NCBI GenBank assembly: GCA_031271815.1
Contig: JAISVA010000007.1
Coordinates: 1 to 64,000 of the forward strand
DNA from: Prevotellaceae bacterium
GTDB taxonomy: Bacteria; Bacteroidota; Bacteroidia; Bacteroidales; Paludibacteraceae
Direction of reading: 5' to 3'
Length of the DNA: 64,000 nucleotides
Of the stretch, positions 41,285 to 49,770 are shown in pieces. A model generated the notes under the pieces. The model made no database searches. It was not told where the DNA came from and worked only from the letters and a program-made list of their open reading frames with translations. Made by a program: the position numbers and the translations under genes. The first letter of the stretch is position 1; each line of letters opens with the position of its first letter.

Positions 41285-41323
41285 AAAAAAACATCTTCAA
41301 TCCGGAAATCCAAATTGAAGATG
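41285..41323 (-). terminator. Terminator of the rhodanese-like gene
   Basis: On the minus strand CATCTTCAAT (complement of 41314-41323) pairs with ATTGAAGATG (complement of 41292-41301), followed by a run of seven T, 28 bases after the stop of the rhodanese-like gene. Confidence 0.7.
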
Positions 41324-41350
41324 CTTTTTACCATATATTTGGAAAAACTA

Positions 41351-41809
41351 TTATTGTTCGATTTCATCCGGGAATGCTGCTTTCCAAGCGTTGAAACCTC
41401 CCATTAACAGGTTTGAATTTACTTTTCCGTAGCCAAGACCGGAAATACGCCCGGCAACTACATTATCAAGCATCATGCCTCCATACATGTATATCGGTTT
41501 ACTTTTATCGGGAAAAAATGCCATTACCTCCTGTGCAAATTCGCCATTATCTGTATTTACAGCAGTTGCCGGAATATTTACTGCACCTGGAACGTGTCCA
41601 TTGGCAAAATCTTCAGCCGAACGGAAGTCCAAAATCTGCGCACTTTCAAAACCGCCATGTTCATCAATAAATTCTTTAAAACCTTCGGCAGTTCTTACCA
41701 TATTAAAATCCGGCAATTCTTCTTCGCCATTACCACTCTTGCAAGAGTTAACCGAAAAAACCAACGCCGAAGCGAATAAAAGTAAAAAAAACGATTTGAA
41801 TGTCTTCAT
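41351..41809 (-). CDS. Rhodanese-like lipoprotein without the catalytic cysteine
   Basis: The 152-residue protein has a lipoprotein signal peptide (FFLLLFASALVFSVNSCKSG, lipobox ending in Cys). One rhodanese domain follows: ILDFRSAEDFANGHVPGAVN, IPATAVNTDNGEFAQEV, then KPIYMYGGMMLDNVVAGRIS and LMGGFNAWKAAFPDEI. The active-site loop normally starts with Cys after the Tyr (Y-C-x-x-G..); here it is YGGMML, so sulfur transfer is not expected. It is probably a binding or scaffold protein in the periplasm or outer membrane. Confidence 0.85.
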   Translation of the reverse strand: MKTFKSFFLLLFASALVFSVNSCKSGNGEEELPDFNMVRTAEGFKEFIDEHGGFESAQILDFRSAEDFANGHVPGAVNIPATAVNTDNGEFAQEVMAFFPDKSKPIYMYGGMMLDNVVAGRISGLGYGKVNSNLLMGGFNAWKAAFPDEIEQ

Positions 41810-41894
41810 TGTAAAAATCCTCCTTATTATATAATATTATTGTGATATTTTTTTGCTAACTGCAAATATATTAAACTTTTCATTACCGAAAAAT

Positions 41895-43016
41895 TTATTT
41901 ATGTTTATTTTTTTTCAATGTTTCTACTTTTTGTGTTTCGGGCAGCGTTTTGTTACGGATTTTTACTTGCTCGACCACCTTTCGGGCAAGAGCAGCAAAT
42001 GCCTGTCCGGTTATGCTTTCGGGATTGCAGGCTACCGGAACGCCGTTGTCGCCTCCCTCGCGGATGCTTTGAACAATCGGGATTTGTCCCAGCAAAGGAA
42101 TGTGTAACTCTTCTGCCAAGTTCTTACCTCCTTCTTTTCCAAAGATATAATATTTATTTTCGGGCAATTCGGCCGGAGTAAACCACGACATATTTTCAAC
42201 CAGTCCGAGTACCGGCACGTTTACCTTGTCGCCGGTAAACATGCTGATTCCTTTGCGGGCATCGGCAAGGGCGACTTCCTGCGGAGTGGTAACCACAACG
42301 GCGCCTGTTATTGCCAGCGTTTGTACCATCGTGAGGTGAATATCGCTTGTTCCCGGCGGGAGGTCGATAACGAAGAAATCCAGTTCGTCCCAGTTGGCAT
42401 CTGTAATCAGCTGCTTGAGCGCATTGCTCGCCATTCCACCGCGCCAAAGGATGGCGCTTTTCGGGTCAACAAAAAAACCGATAGAGAGCATTTTTACACC
42501 GTATTTTTCTTCGGGACGGATTAGGTTACGGTCGCCCACCGGCTCCAGATAAGGTCGCGCATCTTCCAGTCCGAACATTTTGGGAACCGACGGGCCAAAA
42601 ATATCGGCATCCAGCAATCCTACCTTATAGCCCGCAAGCGCCAGCGCTACGGCGAGATTAGACGAAACGGTCGATTTGCCCACCCCACCCTTTCCGGACG
42701 AAACGGCAATGATATTTTCCACCTGCGGAAGGGCTTTTCCGGGCGCTTTCGGGATTTCATTTTTGAAACGAATCGAGATATTCCCCTTGATTTCAGCATC
42801 GGCGCCGGCATACATCAGGACAGCTTGCTCAGCCGCTTTTACTAAAGACTTTGCAAACGGGTCGTTGGGTTTGTCGAAAACGAGGGAAAATGAAATTTTG
42901 TTTCCGTCGATGCGGATGTCGTCATCAACCATTCCGGCGGAAACAATGTCGGTGCCCGTACCGGGGTAGCGGACGTGCTTAAGTGCATCGAGGATAAGTT
43001 GGGGGTAAAATGTCAT
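41895..43016 (-). CDS. Mrp/ApbC-family Fe-S cluster carrier ATPase
   Basis: This 373-residue P-loop ATPase of the Mrp/NBP35 family carries or inserts iron-sulfur clusters. The N-terminal DUF59-like domain spans about 1-90 (ILDALKHVRYPGTGTDIVSA). The deviant Walker A is VSSGKGGVGKSTVSSNLAVA, followed by LLDADIFGPSVPKMFG and DFFVIDLPPGTSDIHLTMV. The C-terminal region reads LVENMSWFTPAELPENKYY; the CxxC pair of many Mrp proteins is absent at this point. It lies downstream of ddl on the same strand. Confidence 0.88.
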   Translation of the reverse strand: MTFYPQLILDALKHVRYPGTGTDIVSAGMVDDDIRIDGNKISFSLVFDKPNDPFAKSLVKAAEQAVLMYAGADAEIKGNISIRFKNEIPKAPGKALPQVENIIAVSSGKGGVGKSTVSSNLAVALALAGYKVGLLDADIFGPSVPKMFGLEDARPYLEPVGDRNLIRPEEKYGVKMLSIGFFVDPKSAILWRGGMASNALKQLITDANWDELDFFVIDLPPGTSDIHLTMVQTLAITGAVVVTTPQEVALADARKGISMFTGDKVNVPVLGLVENMSWFTPAELPENKYYIFGKEGGKNLAEELHIPLLGQIPIVQSIREGGDNGVPVACNPESITGQAFAALARKVVEQVKIRNKTLPETQKVETLKKNKHK

Positions 43017-43026
43017 AAGATTAAAA

Positions 43027-43187
43027 CCTCCCCCGGCCCCTTCAAAGGAGGGGGAGAGGAGCGTATTTTATTATTGGTTAATATTGGAAAATTTCAAATT
43101 GTAAAAAACTTCTTACTCTTCATTCAAATTATCAAAAACCTTCAAACCTTAGTCTCTCCCCCTCCTTTGGAGGGGGTTGGGAGGAGG
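43027..43187. repeat. G/C-rich inverted repeat between ddl and mrp, read into ddl
   Basis: The left arm 43027-43058 (CCTCCCCCGGCCCCTTCAAA...) and right arm 43154-43187 (...CCTTTGGAGGGGGTTGGGAG) are imperfect reverse complements built on CTCCTTTGAAGG-like cores. The right arm lies inside the ddl reading frame and encodes its last residues (LPTPSKGGGE). The 100 or so bases between the arms are AT-rich. Confidence 0.75.
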
Positions 43188-44146
43188 TCTATCACTTCAT
43201 CCATCACCTGCTCCATACTCATCCCAGCAGCATTTACCTGTTGCGGGATGAAGCTTGTCGCGGTCATTCCCGGATTGGTATTTACTTCCAACAGATAAAT
43301 TGTTCCGTCCGGGGCGATGATGTAATCCACGCGAATAATTCCTTTGGCTCCGATAATATCGTAGATAGCGGAGGTCTGCTGCTGTATTTTTTTTGTCCGC
43401 TCGTCCGGCAGGCGGGCAGGGGTGATTTCTTTTACCTGCCCGTTATACTTGGCATCAAAGTCGAAAAATTCGTTTTCGCTGACGACTTCGGTAACGGGCA
43501 GTACCGTCTTTTTACCTTTCGTCTTGTAGATGCCGCAGGTTACTTCTGTTCCCTGCAGGAAACTTTCCATAATGACTTCATCGCCTTCGGTGAAAGCCAG
43601 TTCGATAGCCGGGAGTACCTGTTCTGCGCTTTTTACCTTTGTTACGCCGAAACTGCTTCCGCCTGCATTGGGTTTGATAAAGCAGGGAAGCCCTAATTTT
43701 TCGACAACTTCTTCGGCTGAGATGGTTTCTTCCCGGCGAAGCAGTATGGATTTCGCCACGTTGATACCGAATGTTTTGAGGTAATTGTTACAGACGAATT
43801 TATTGAAAGTCAATGCCGCAGCAAGAACGCCGCAGCAGGAGTACGGAATTTCGAGCATATCGAAATAGCCCTGCAGCTTTCCGTCTTCGCCCGGCATTCC
43901 GTGAATGGTGATGTAGGCAAAGTCGAACGTGATTTTCCGGTTATTATAAATGAAACCGAAATCGTTTTTATCAATCGCAATTTTTTTGCCTTCACACTCC
44001 ACCGTCCATTCTTTCCCGATAATGGTTACAATATAAAGCCTATACTTTTCTTTATTGATGAATGAATAAATTCCGGCGGCGCTTTTTAGCGAAACGACTA
44101 CTTCCGACTGATTGCCGCCGGCAACAATTGCTATGTTTTTTTTCAT
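43142..44146 (-). CDS. ddl: D-alanine--D-alanine ligase
   Basis: This ATP-grasp enzyme joins two D-alanines for peptidoglycan. The start MKKNIAIVAGG at 44146 is preferred. An in-frame ATG at 44215 lies upstream of the best promoter and would add 23 unrelated residues. Motifs are ITIHGMPGEDGKLQGYFDML, GLPCFIKPNAGGSSFGVTKV, VTCGIYKTKGKKTVLPVTEV and LLEVNTNPGMTATSFIPQQV, which carries the Mg2+ ligands. The last residues (LLPTPSKGGGETKV) are encoded by an intergenic-type repeat and are probably a dispensable tail. mrp follows on the same strand. Confidence 0.94.
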   Translation of the reverse strand: MKKNIAIVAGGNQSEVVVSLKSAAGIYSFINKEKYRLYIVTIIGKEWTVECEGKKIAIDKNDFGFIYNNRKITFDFAYITIHGMPGEDGKLQGYFDMLEIPYSCCGVLAAALTFNKFVCNNYLKTFGINVAKSILLRREETISAEEVVEKLGLPCFIKPNAGGSSFGVTKVKSAEQVLPAIELAFTEGDEVIMESFLQGTEVTCGIYKTKGKKTVLPVTEVVSENEFFDFDAKYNGQVKEITPARLPDERTKKIQQQTSAIYDIIGAKGIIRVDYIIAPDGTIYLLEVNTNPGMTATSFIPQQVNAAGMSMEQVMDEVIDLLPTPSKGGGETKV

Positions 44147-44170
44147 TTTTGTACGAATATTATGTTGCCG

Positions 44171-44200
44171 CAAAAGTATGGATTTTTTAGATTGTTTCAA
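44171..44200 (-). promoter_or_regulatory. ddl promoter
   Basis: On the minus strand TTG (complement of 44198-44200), a 19-base spacer and TACTTTTG (complement of 44171-44178) lie 25 bases before the ATG at 44146. This supports the shorter ddl start. Confidence 0.6.
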
Positions 44201-44431
44201 TGATTTTTTCGTCAAAATGAAATTTTATGTTTTTGAATGTCAATAAAAAATCCATTCCGGTCAAGCCGTCTGCAAAATACAATACCTGTGGTCAAATATC
44301 TATTACATTCATTTCAAAATTGACCGGATCCTTGCCAAACAAGCTGAATTTAAGAATTTTCAGCAGCTTTGAATTTACGCCGCCAACTCGTATTCTTTTG
44401 TTTTTTTCATCTGACTTTTTCTTTTAAAGTT
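44187..44431 (-). pseudogene. Probable retropepsin-like aspartic protease remnant
   Basis: One minus-strand frame reads KSDEKNKRIRVGGVNSKLLK, ILKFSLFGKDPVNFEMNVID, a TGA stop, then PQVLYFADGLTGMDFLLTFK and KFHFDEKIIETI before the terminal stop. The VGG..., DGL.GMDFL pattern resembles the second half of small clan-AA (retropepsin-like) proteases common in Bacteroidota. The first half with the catalytic DTG is missing and there is no start codon. It overlaps the ddl promoter region. Confidence 0.45.
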
Positions 44432-44496
44432 TCTCTCCTGCAAATATAAAAATAGTTATACCTGTCCACAATTATCAAGTCAATGAATTTTATAAA

Positions 44497-44540
44497 CGCA
44501 AAGAACACAAAAGTTTATATTCACTTTTGTGTTCTTTGCG
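44497..44540 (-). terminator. 17-bp perfect hairpin after the L,D-transpeptidase gene
   Basis: CGCAAAGAACACAAAAG (44497-44513) and its exact complement (44524-44540) enclose a 10-base loop, 40 bases after the stop of the upstream gene on the minus strand. There is no strong T-run. It may be a dispersed repeat acting as a terminator. Confidence 0.5.
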
Positions 44541-44579
44541 CTTTCGTATTTATTATCTCTATCGCAAAATAGAATATTT

Positions 44580-45614
44580 TCAATCAAATACAACAACAAC
44601 CGTCTGATCAGTTTCTCCCCAATCGTCATAAATAAATTTGGCGTGTGAAGTAACTGTCCTTACACACTCGTGCGAGCGGGGAATAGTGCCGAGAGTCGGG
44701 CTCGTTTCGATCATCGGAGCATCCACATGGTTTGTAGGAACACCATGTATGTGCGCGCCGCCTGAGAAACGGTTGGCGTATGGCGCATATCCTGCCAATT
44801 CGCTTGATCCATCTACGGTATAAAGCATTTTATATTTCTTTTCCTGGATCAGGAAAATACCGAGTGGCGTCACATAGTCGTAAGGCGCCCTGTGCATTCC
44901 GGTGGTTGCCTTGACCTGGCTTCTTACCAGCCATTTTGAGCCCACTTTTTCGAGCGTGGCGATATTTTGATTTACCCGGTCAACAAAGATCACTTTATTG
45001 AAAACAACACCGTCATTAAGGATTTTGACAAATTTTCGTGGCGCCATCCATTCTCTTCCCGAATAAGCGGAATAAACGGGCTTAACTTTGATGTAATTTC
45101 CTTCGTGACCTGTAACTTTCACCAGGATTCCGTCTCCGCCGTAAAGCACGGGAGTGATTGAGTCGTTCAGCATATAGAGCGGAGTAGAATGATACCGTCT
45201 GGTTCCCATCGAGTCACATATTTCATCATAATCATTCCGGTGGAAATTTTTCACCGTTTTAGGCGTCCCGTGTATGTATTTGTAATTTTGAAGAATTGCC
45301 CATGAGTTAGTTCCCTGCTGCATGGAATCCAACGATGCCAGACTTTGGCGGATTTTTTCCCATTGAAATTCGCGTGGCGTCTTTTTATTATACATGTAAT
45401 TATCGGGAAGCGAATCCTTCGTGTAAAGGAAATCTTTTTCTATTATAACTTCGACTTTTTTATTTCTTTCAGGTTCGATTTCCCTTTTAGGCAGTTCAAT
45501 GGCTGCAAGTTGATGCTCTGCCGTTTTTAAGTTTTCATTGTTTTTTGAATGACATGCAAGTAATGTAAAGATGCACATCAGAAACAGGATGTTTTTCCGC
45601 GTTAATTTATTCAT
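44580..45614 (-). CDS. L,D-transpeptidase (YkuD) lipoprotein
   Basis: The 344-residue product (start MNKLTRKNILFLMCIF at 45614; an in-frame ATG at 45653 would place 13 residues before the signal peptide) has a lipobox at TLLACHSK. The C-terminal YkuD domain holds the catalytic region HIHGVP ... IPRSHECVRTV with the nucleophile at about Cys317. The usual SHGCxR motif reads SHECVR here. Such enzymes form 3-3 cross-links or attach proteins to peptidoglycan. The N-terminal 200 residues, including GGDGILVKVTGHEGNYIKVK, look SH3-like. Periplasmic, lipid-anchored location is inferred. Confidence 0.85.
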   Translation of the reverse strand: MNKLTRKNILFLMCIFTLLACHSKNNENLKTAEHQLAAIELPKREIEPERNKKVEVIIEKDFLYTKDSLPDNYMYNKKTPREFQWEKIRQSLASLDSMQQGTNSWAILQNYKYIHGTPKTVKNFHRNDYDEICDSMGTRRYHSTPLYMLNDSITPVLYGGDGILVKVTGHEGNYIKVKPVYSAYSGREWMAPRKFVKILNDGVVFNKVIFVDRVNQNIATLEKVGSKWLVRSQVKATTGMHRAPYDYVTPLGIFLIQEKKYKMLYTVDGSSELAGYAPYANRFSGGAHIHGVPTNHVDAPMIETSPTLGTIPRSHECVRTVTSHAKFIYDDWGETDQTVVVVFD

Positions 45615-45700
45615 GAATAAAAAGTATTTGAAATGAAGTATTCTTTTTATCAATTATAACACGCCGGAATGTCGGATTGTTTTAACCGCAACCGGAAATC

Positions 45701-46411
45701 TTACTTATATTCTTCTATTTCGATCAAATACCATTTTTTATTGATCCGGATGAAATTAAAAAGCTGTGCGGCTTTTCCGTTTCTGAATACATGTATTTGC
45801 CTGTTGGGAGCCTGATTGTTGGAATTGAAAATACACAAGGAAGGGAAAATGGCGGTAAAATCCAACGAATTCCATTCGCGGGGCATTAATAATTTATTTT
45901 CCGGCTCACTGTCGTGGCGTTTGGGTGAATTGTAAATGCGGGAAGGGAAAGGGAAAATGGTGTGCTTCATTTGAAAAGATTCATCGTTGGAATATTGCGT
46001 CAGGAAATTTAAAAATTCTGCCTCCTGCAACTGCTGAATATTTTCGTTTTTAGATGAAATAAGTTTCCAGTTTTTATTTCGCTGTTCAAAAACATAGCTC
46101 GCTGCTACGTCTTTGCCGAATTGAAAAATTGAAACTATGGGAGAAGGGAACTGCATAATTGCATTCAACGAATCGGCGCAAATCACGGGAATATGATTGC
46201 GCGAAAGAAATGTAACGGGATGGTAAGATGCTTTGTTTTTAACCGTATTATTGTCGGTTTTCAAAGGAAACTGAACGTAGTTGAATTGTGTTTCGGGGTC
46301 CCGGAGAAAATCAATAAAAAAGTCTGAAAAGTTCTGTTGTCCCACAAGCGCAGAACAACTTATCAGCCAAACGGTGATAATAAAAAGAACCCTATTTTTG
46401 TTTTTCAGCAT
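45701..46411 (-). CDS. DUF4348-like exported protein
   Basis: The 236-residue protein has a signal peptide (VLFIITVWLISCSALVGQ), possibly a lipobox at LISCS. The mature part begins NFSDFFIDFLRDPETQFNYV, FPLKTDNN, and ends with a strand pair FIRINKKWYLIEIEEYK. This resembles DUF4348 proteins of Bacteroidota, whose function is unknown. It lies 87 bp upstream of the L,D-transpeptidase gene on the same strand and could be co-transcribed with it. Confidence 0.55.
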   Translation of the reverse strand: MLKNKNRVLFIITVWLISCSALVGQQNFSDFFIDFLRDPETQFNYVQFPLKTDNNTVKNKASYHPVTFLSRNHIPVICADSLNAIMQFPSPIVSIFQFGKDVAASYVFEQRNKNWKLISSKNENIQQLQEAEFLNFLTQYSNDESFQMKHTIFPFPSRIYNSPKRHDSEPENKLLMPREWNSLDFTAIFPSLCIFNSNNQAPNRQIHVFRNGKAAQLFNFIRINKKWYLIEIEEYK

Positions 46412-46435
46412 ATCAGACTTAAAGAATAAAAATTA

Positions 46436-46527
46436 AACCACAATGAACGCCTTATTCTTTACGCAATGAGCGCAATGTTTTTTATCATTTACGTTCTTTG
46501 AGTCAAAACATTGCGTTCATTGCGGTT
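46436..46527. repeat. Nested inverted repeats between two minus-strand genes
   Basis: AACCACAATGAACGC (46436-46450) pairs with GCGTTCATTGCGGTT (46513-46527). Nested inside, CGCAATGTTTT (46471-46481) pairs with AAAACATTGCG (46505-46515), overlapping the outer arm, so two alternative folds are possible. Confidence 0.55.
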
Positions 46528-46557
46528 AGATTTGCATCTTTTATGAAATTTTATTTT

Positions 46558-47523
46558 TTAGAAAACGTATCCAACGGTTAAGAAAATGGAACCGTTTCTT
46601 ATAACAGGAGCAGCCAGGTTAGACATTGCCTCTTCTTTATACAGGGCGTCCTTTTCCTGTGTTGTCAGTTCTCCCGTTTCTACCCTTCCGTTTAAATTCA
46701 CCATTAACTCCTTGTTGATTTCGTCTATTTGCTTGTTATAATCGTTGTAAACAGCCTTGTTTGTCATATTGGATAATCCTAACTGATAACCGGCAGAAAC
46801 CGAAAGGCCGGATTTAAAATCATATCCCACCTTGAAATTTAAAGAAAAGCCAAGTATATTGTAAAGTGCGTTATCGCGAATGTAATCGTTTGCCAAATCG
46901 TCCGGATCGGCCTGAAAAAGCAACATTTCTAAATGTTCTTTTTTCAATTCCCCTTTATTGTCTATTACCTCTACCTGCAATTTGGATTTATTGGTTCCGC
47001 CCAGATATACATTCAGCATCGGACCGGCAGCTACCCAAAGGAAGCCCGGACCCATTGATTTATTCCATTTTGCGTGAACCGGAACGTTCATACTCCAAAA
47101 TCTGTCGGTCGATTCATACCCCAAAACATTAGCGTCAAGCCCAACTGTCTTGTAGGCAAAAATCAGTTCCGGATTGATTGATAAATATCCTTTAAACAGG
47201 TTTACACCGATCGGCGCATCGCAACTGATGCCAAACTGGAATCCAATGCCAAACGACGCGTCCACATCGCCCGAATAGCTGGTCATATTAACTCCTGCGG
47301 CGGCGCCTAACATAAACGGACGTGTTATAACCGAATCCATTACCAAAGCCGGATCAGCTTGCAGTTCAGGCTCTTCCTGTGGTATTATTGCTACCGGTTG
47401 CACTTCTGGCTGCACTTCTCTTGTCGAGGTGATTTCAACCTCTTCTACGGCAACTTCCTCCTGCGCGTTTACGAATGACAGACTGAAAATAGCTGCCACA
47501 CAAGCTAAAATAATCTTTTTCAT
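46558..47523 (-). CDS. Outer-membrane beta-barrel protein
   Basis: The preferred start MKKIILACVAAIFSLSFVNA gives a clean signal peptide; an ATG 18 bases upstream (47541) is also possible. A Glu/Val-rich linker (about 20-65, EEVAVEEVEITSTREVQPEV) precedes a barrel with strands such as FMLGAAAGVNMTSYSGDVDA, GIGFQFGISCDAPIGVNLF and a terminal GSIFLTVGYVF, ending in Phe. This is a porin-like or PorT-like OMP domain. A textbook promoter lies at 47580-47610. Function is unknown. Divergent from dnaG. Confidence 0.8.
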   Translation of the reverse strand: MKKIILACVAAIFSLSFVNAQEEVAVEEVEITSTREVQPEVQPVAIIPQEEPELQADPALVMDSVITRPFMLGAAAGVNMTSYSGDVDASFGIGFQFGISCDAPIGVNLFKGYLSINPELIFAYKTVGLDANVLGYESTDRFWSMNVPVHAKWNKSMGPGFLWVAAGPMLNVYLGGTNKSKLQVEVIDNKGELKKEHLEMLLFQADPDDLANDYIRDNALYNILGFSLNFKVGYDFKSGLSVSAGYQLGLSNMTNKAVYNDYNKQIDEINKELMVNLNGRVETGELTTQEKDALYKEEAMSNLAAPVIRNGSIFLTVGYVF

Positions 47524-47579
47524 TGTGTATTTTTTTTTCATTTATACGTTGTTTAATTATATTAAAATCAAATGAATCA

Positions 47580-47610
47580 CAAATGTATATGTTTTCTGCA
47601 AAAAAAACAA
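47580..47610 (-). promoter_or_regulatory. Promoter of the 46558-47523 barrel gene
   Basis: On the minus strand TTG (complement of 47608-47610), a 20-base spacer and TACATTTG (complement of 47580-47587) fit the consensus exactly. Confidence 0.7.
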
Positions 47611-47614
47611 AAAA

Positions 47615-47646
47615 TTGGCACTTTTCCTTTAAAGTTTGTATCTTCG
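47615..47646 (+). promoter_or_regulatory. dnaG promoter
   Basis: TTG (47615-47617), a 21-base spacer and TATCTTCG (47639-47646, one mismatch to TAnnTTTG) lie just before the GTG start at 47668. It faces away from the barrel-gene promoter with only four bases between the two -33 boxes. Confidence 0.55.
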
Positions 47647-47667
47647 CGTGTAAAATTGAAATAAAAC

Positions 47668-49692
47668 GTGATAGACCAGTCGACCATAGACCGCATTTTT
47701 GACGCTGCCGACATCGTGGAGGTGGTTTCGGATTATGTGACGTTAAGACGCCGCGGGGTCAACTATATCGGTTTGTGTCCTTTTCACAACGAAAAAACGC
47801 CTTCGTTTACGGTTTCGCCGGCAAAAAATATCTGCAAGTGCTTTGGTTGCGGAAAGGGCGGCAATCCGGTCAATTTTATTATGGAACTGGAAAACCTCTC
47901 TTATGTGGAGGCGCTGAGGCATCTGGCGAAAAAATACCACATCGAAATAGAAGAAAAAGAACTGACCGCCGAACAGATCGAACAGAAAAACAACCGCGAA
48001 AGCCTGATGGCTGTTTCGGAATGGGCACAGCAATATTTTTCGGGCAACCTGGACAGCCACATCGAGGGGAAATCCGTCGGAATGAGCTATTTCCGGCACA
48101 GGGGTTTCAGGGATGATATTATAAAAAAATTCCAGCTCGGATATGCGTTGAAACAGCGGGACGCTTACACCGCAGAGGCGCAGAAAAAAGGCTACAAGCT
48201 GGAGTACCTGGAAAAAACCGGGCTGACTATTGTCAAGGAAAACAATTACGTGCTGGATCGTTTTTACGGACGTGCGATTTTTCCGATTCATTCCATTTCG
48301 GGAAAGGTGATTGCGTTCGGCGGACGGGCAATCTCGAAAGACGACCAGGTAAAATACCAGAACTCGCCCGAGTCGGAAATCTACCATAAAAGCCAGGCGC
48401 TTTACGGTATTTATTTTGCCAAAAATTCCATTATCCGCGAGCGAAAATGCTACATCGTAGAAGGATATGCCGATGTGATTTCGATGGTGCAAGCCGGAAT
48501 AGAGAACATTGTCGCTCCCTGCGGAACTGCTCTGACAAGCGAGCAAATCCGGTTGCTCGGACGCATTTTACCTTCCGTCGATGGCGACCGGAATGAGAAT
48601 AACAAAAACGTTACGTTATTATACGATGGCGATTCTGCAGGAATAAACGCGGCTTTGAAAAACGGGAAATTGCTCCTGGAAGAGGGAATGAACGTAAAAG
48701 TAGTTGTGCTGCCGGACGGAGAAGACCCTGATACTTTCGCACAAAAAAACAATGCGTCGGACGTCCTGAATTTTCTGAATGAAAATGAGACGGATTATAT
48801 TCTATTCAAAACCAGATTCTCGCTGGCAGAAGCGCAACGCGACCCGATCCGGAAAGCGCAGCTAATCACCGACATAACTGCCACAATCGCCGTAATTCCC
48901 GATTTGATTAAACGCTCGGTTTACATCAAGGAGTGCGCAAAAATATTGGAGGCGGACGAGAATGTGCTTTATTCTCAAATCAATAAAATTCGTAAAGGGC
49001 GGATTGAAAAGGAGATAGAGAAACAGTATGGACAAAATGCGCCCGCTTCGGTATTACAACGAGTGGAAACGCCGCCGGTTTTTATTCCGGAAGAGGAAAA
49101 AACAGGCGGGGAAATAACCGAAAAAAGTCCCGTTTTTGCTCCTGAAGAGCGAAATATTATCCATTTTATTGTCCGGCACGGAGAAAAAACAATGTGCGAA
49201 GTGGAGGAGGTTGCCGAAGATAATTCGGTACAAATAAAAAAAATCACGGTTACTGAATACATCGTAAGCGAACTACAGGCGGACGAGCTGCAGTTATCCA
49301 ATCCGCTGTATCAGCAAATGCTTGCCGAATCGCAGGAAAACCAAAACAACCCGTCGTTTAAAGCGGAACGTTTTTTTGCCTATCATCCGAATCCGGAGTT
49401 TAGTAAAATTGCCTCGGATATTTTGACCGAACCGTATCAATTGAGCAAAATGCACGACAAGCAGAAAAAGGTGGAAACGGAAGAGGAACGCCTGTTGGAA
49501 CTGGTGCCACACGTTGTGTTGGATTTTAAATTCAAGCTGATTTCCAACAAGATAGAGGAGCTGAAAAACAGGCTGAAAGGAGAAACAGAAAGCGAAAAGA
49601 TCCTTGCACTTATGCAGGAGATAAATCAAATGCAGCTGGTCAACAGGGCGCTGGCGCAACGGTTGGGTGAGAGGATTATCTTGAGGATTTGA
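47668..49692 (+). CDS. dnaG: DNA primase DnaG
   Basis: This 674-residue primase makes RNA primers at the replication fork. The start is GTG. The zinc-binding domain is GLCPFHNEKTPSFTVSPAKN followed by CKCFGCGKGG. The catalytic core has AIFPIHSISGKVIAFGGR and the Toprim motifs YIVEGYADVISMVQAG and LLYDGDSAGINAALKN. The C-terminal helical part (about 430-674) should bind the replicative helicase DnaB and is longer and more charged than in E. coli. It is monocistronic with its own promoter. Confidence 0.95.
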   Translation: MIDQSTIDRIFDAADIVEVVSDYVTLRRRGVNYIGLCPFHNEKTPSFTVSPAKNICKCFGCGKGGNPVNFIMELENLSYVEALRHLAKKYHIEIEEKELTAEQIEQKNNRESLMAVSEWAQQYFSGNLDSHIEGKSVGMSYFRHRGFRDDIIKKFQLGYALKQRDAYTAEAQKKGYKLEYLEKTGLTIVKENNYVLDRFYGRAIFPIHSISGKVIAFGGRAISKDDQVKYQNSPESEIYHKSQALYGIYFAKNSIIRERKCYIVEGYADVISMVQAGIENIVAPCGTALTSEQIRLLGRILPSVDGDRNENNKNVTLLYDGDSAGINAALKNGKLLLEEGMNVKVVVLPDGEDPDTFAQKNNASDVLNFLNENETDYILFKTRFSLAEAQRDPIRKAQLITDITATIAVIPDLIKRSVYIKECAKILEADENVLYSQINKIRKGRIEKEIEKQYGQNAPASVLQRVETPPVFIPEEEKTGGEITEKSPVFAPEERNIIHFIVRHGEKTMCEVEEVAEDNSVQIKKITVTEYIVSELQADELQLSNPLYQQMLAESQENQNNPSFKAERFFAYHPNPEFSKIASDILTEPYQLSKMHDKQKKVETEEERLLELVPHVVLDFKFKLISNKIEELKNRLKGETESEKILALMQEINQMQLVNRALAQRLGERIILRI

Positions 49693-49770
49693 AAAATCTG
49701 CCGTTTAGTTAATTAGAATATAAATCCTGTTTAATCCATATTAAACTAAATAATTTAATATGAATGTTCT

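Noticed and set aside
41895..43016. Missing CxxC in Mrp/ApbC as damage
   Set aside because: The frame and ATPase motifs are intact and, as I recall, related Bacteroidota proteins also have a FTPAELPENKYY segment there.
44187..44431. The in-frame TGA of the retropepsin-like fragment as a selenocysteine codon
   Set aside because: The fragment has no start and lacks the catalytic half; simple decay is more likely.
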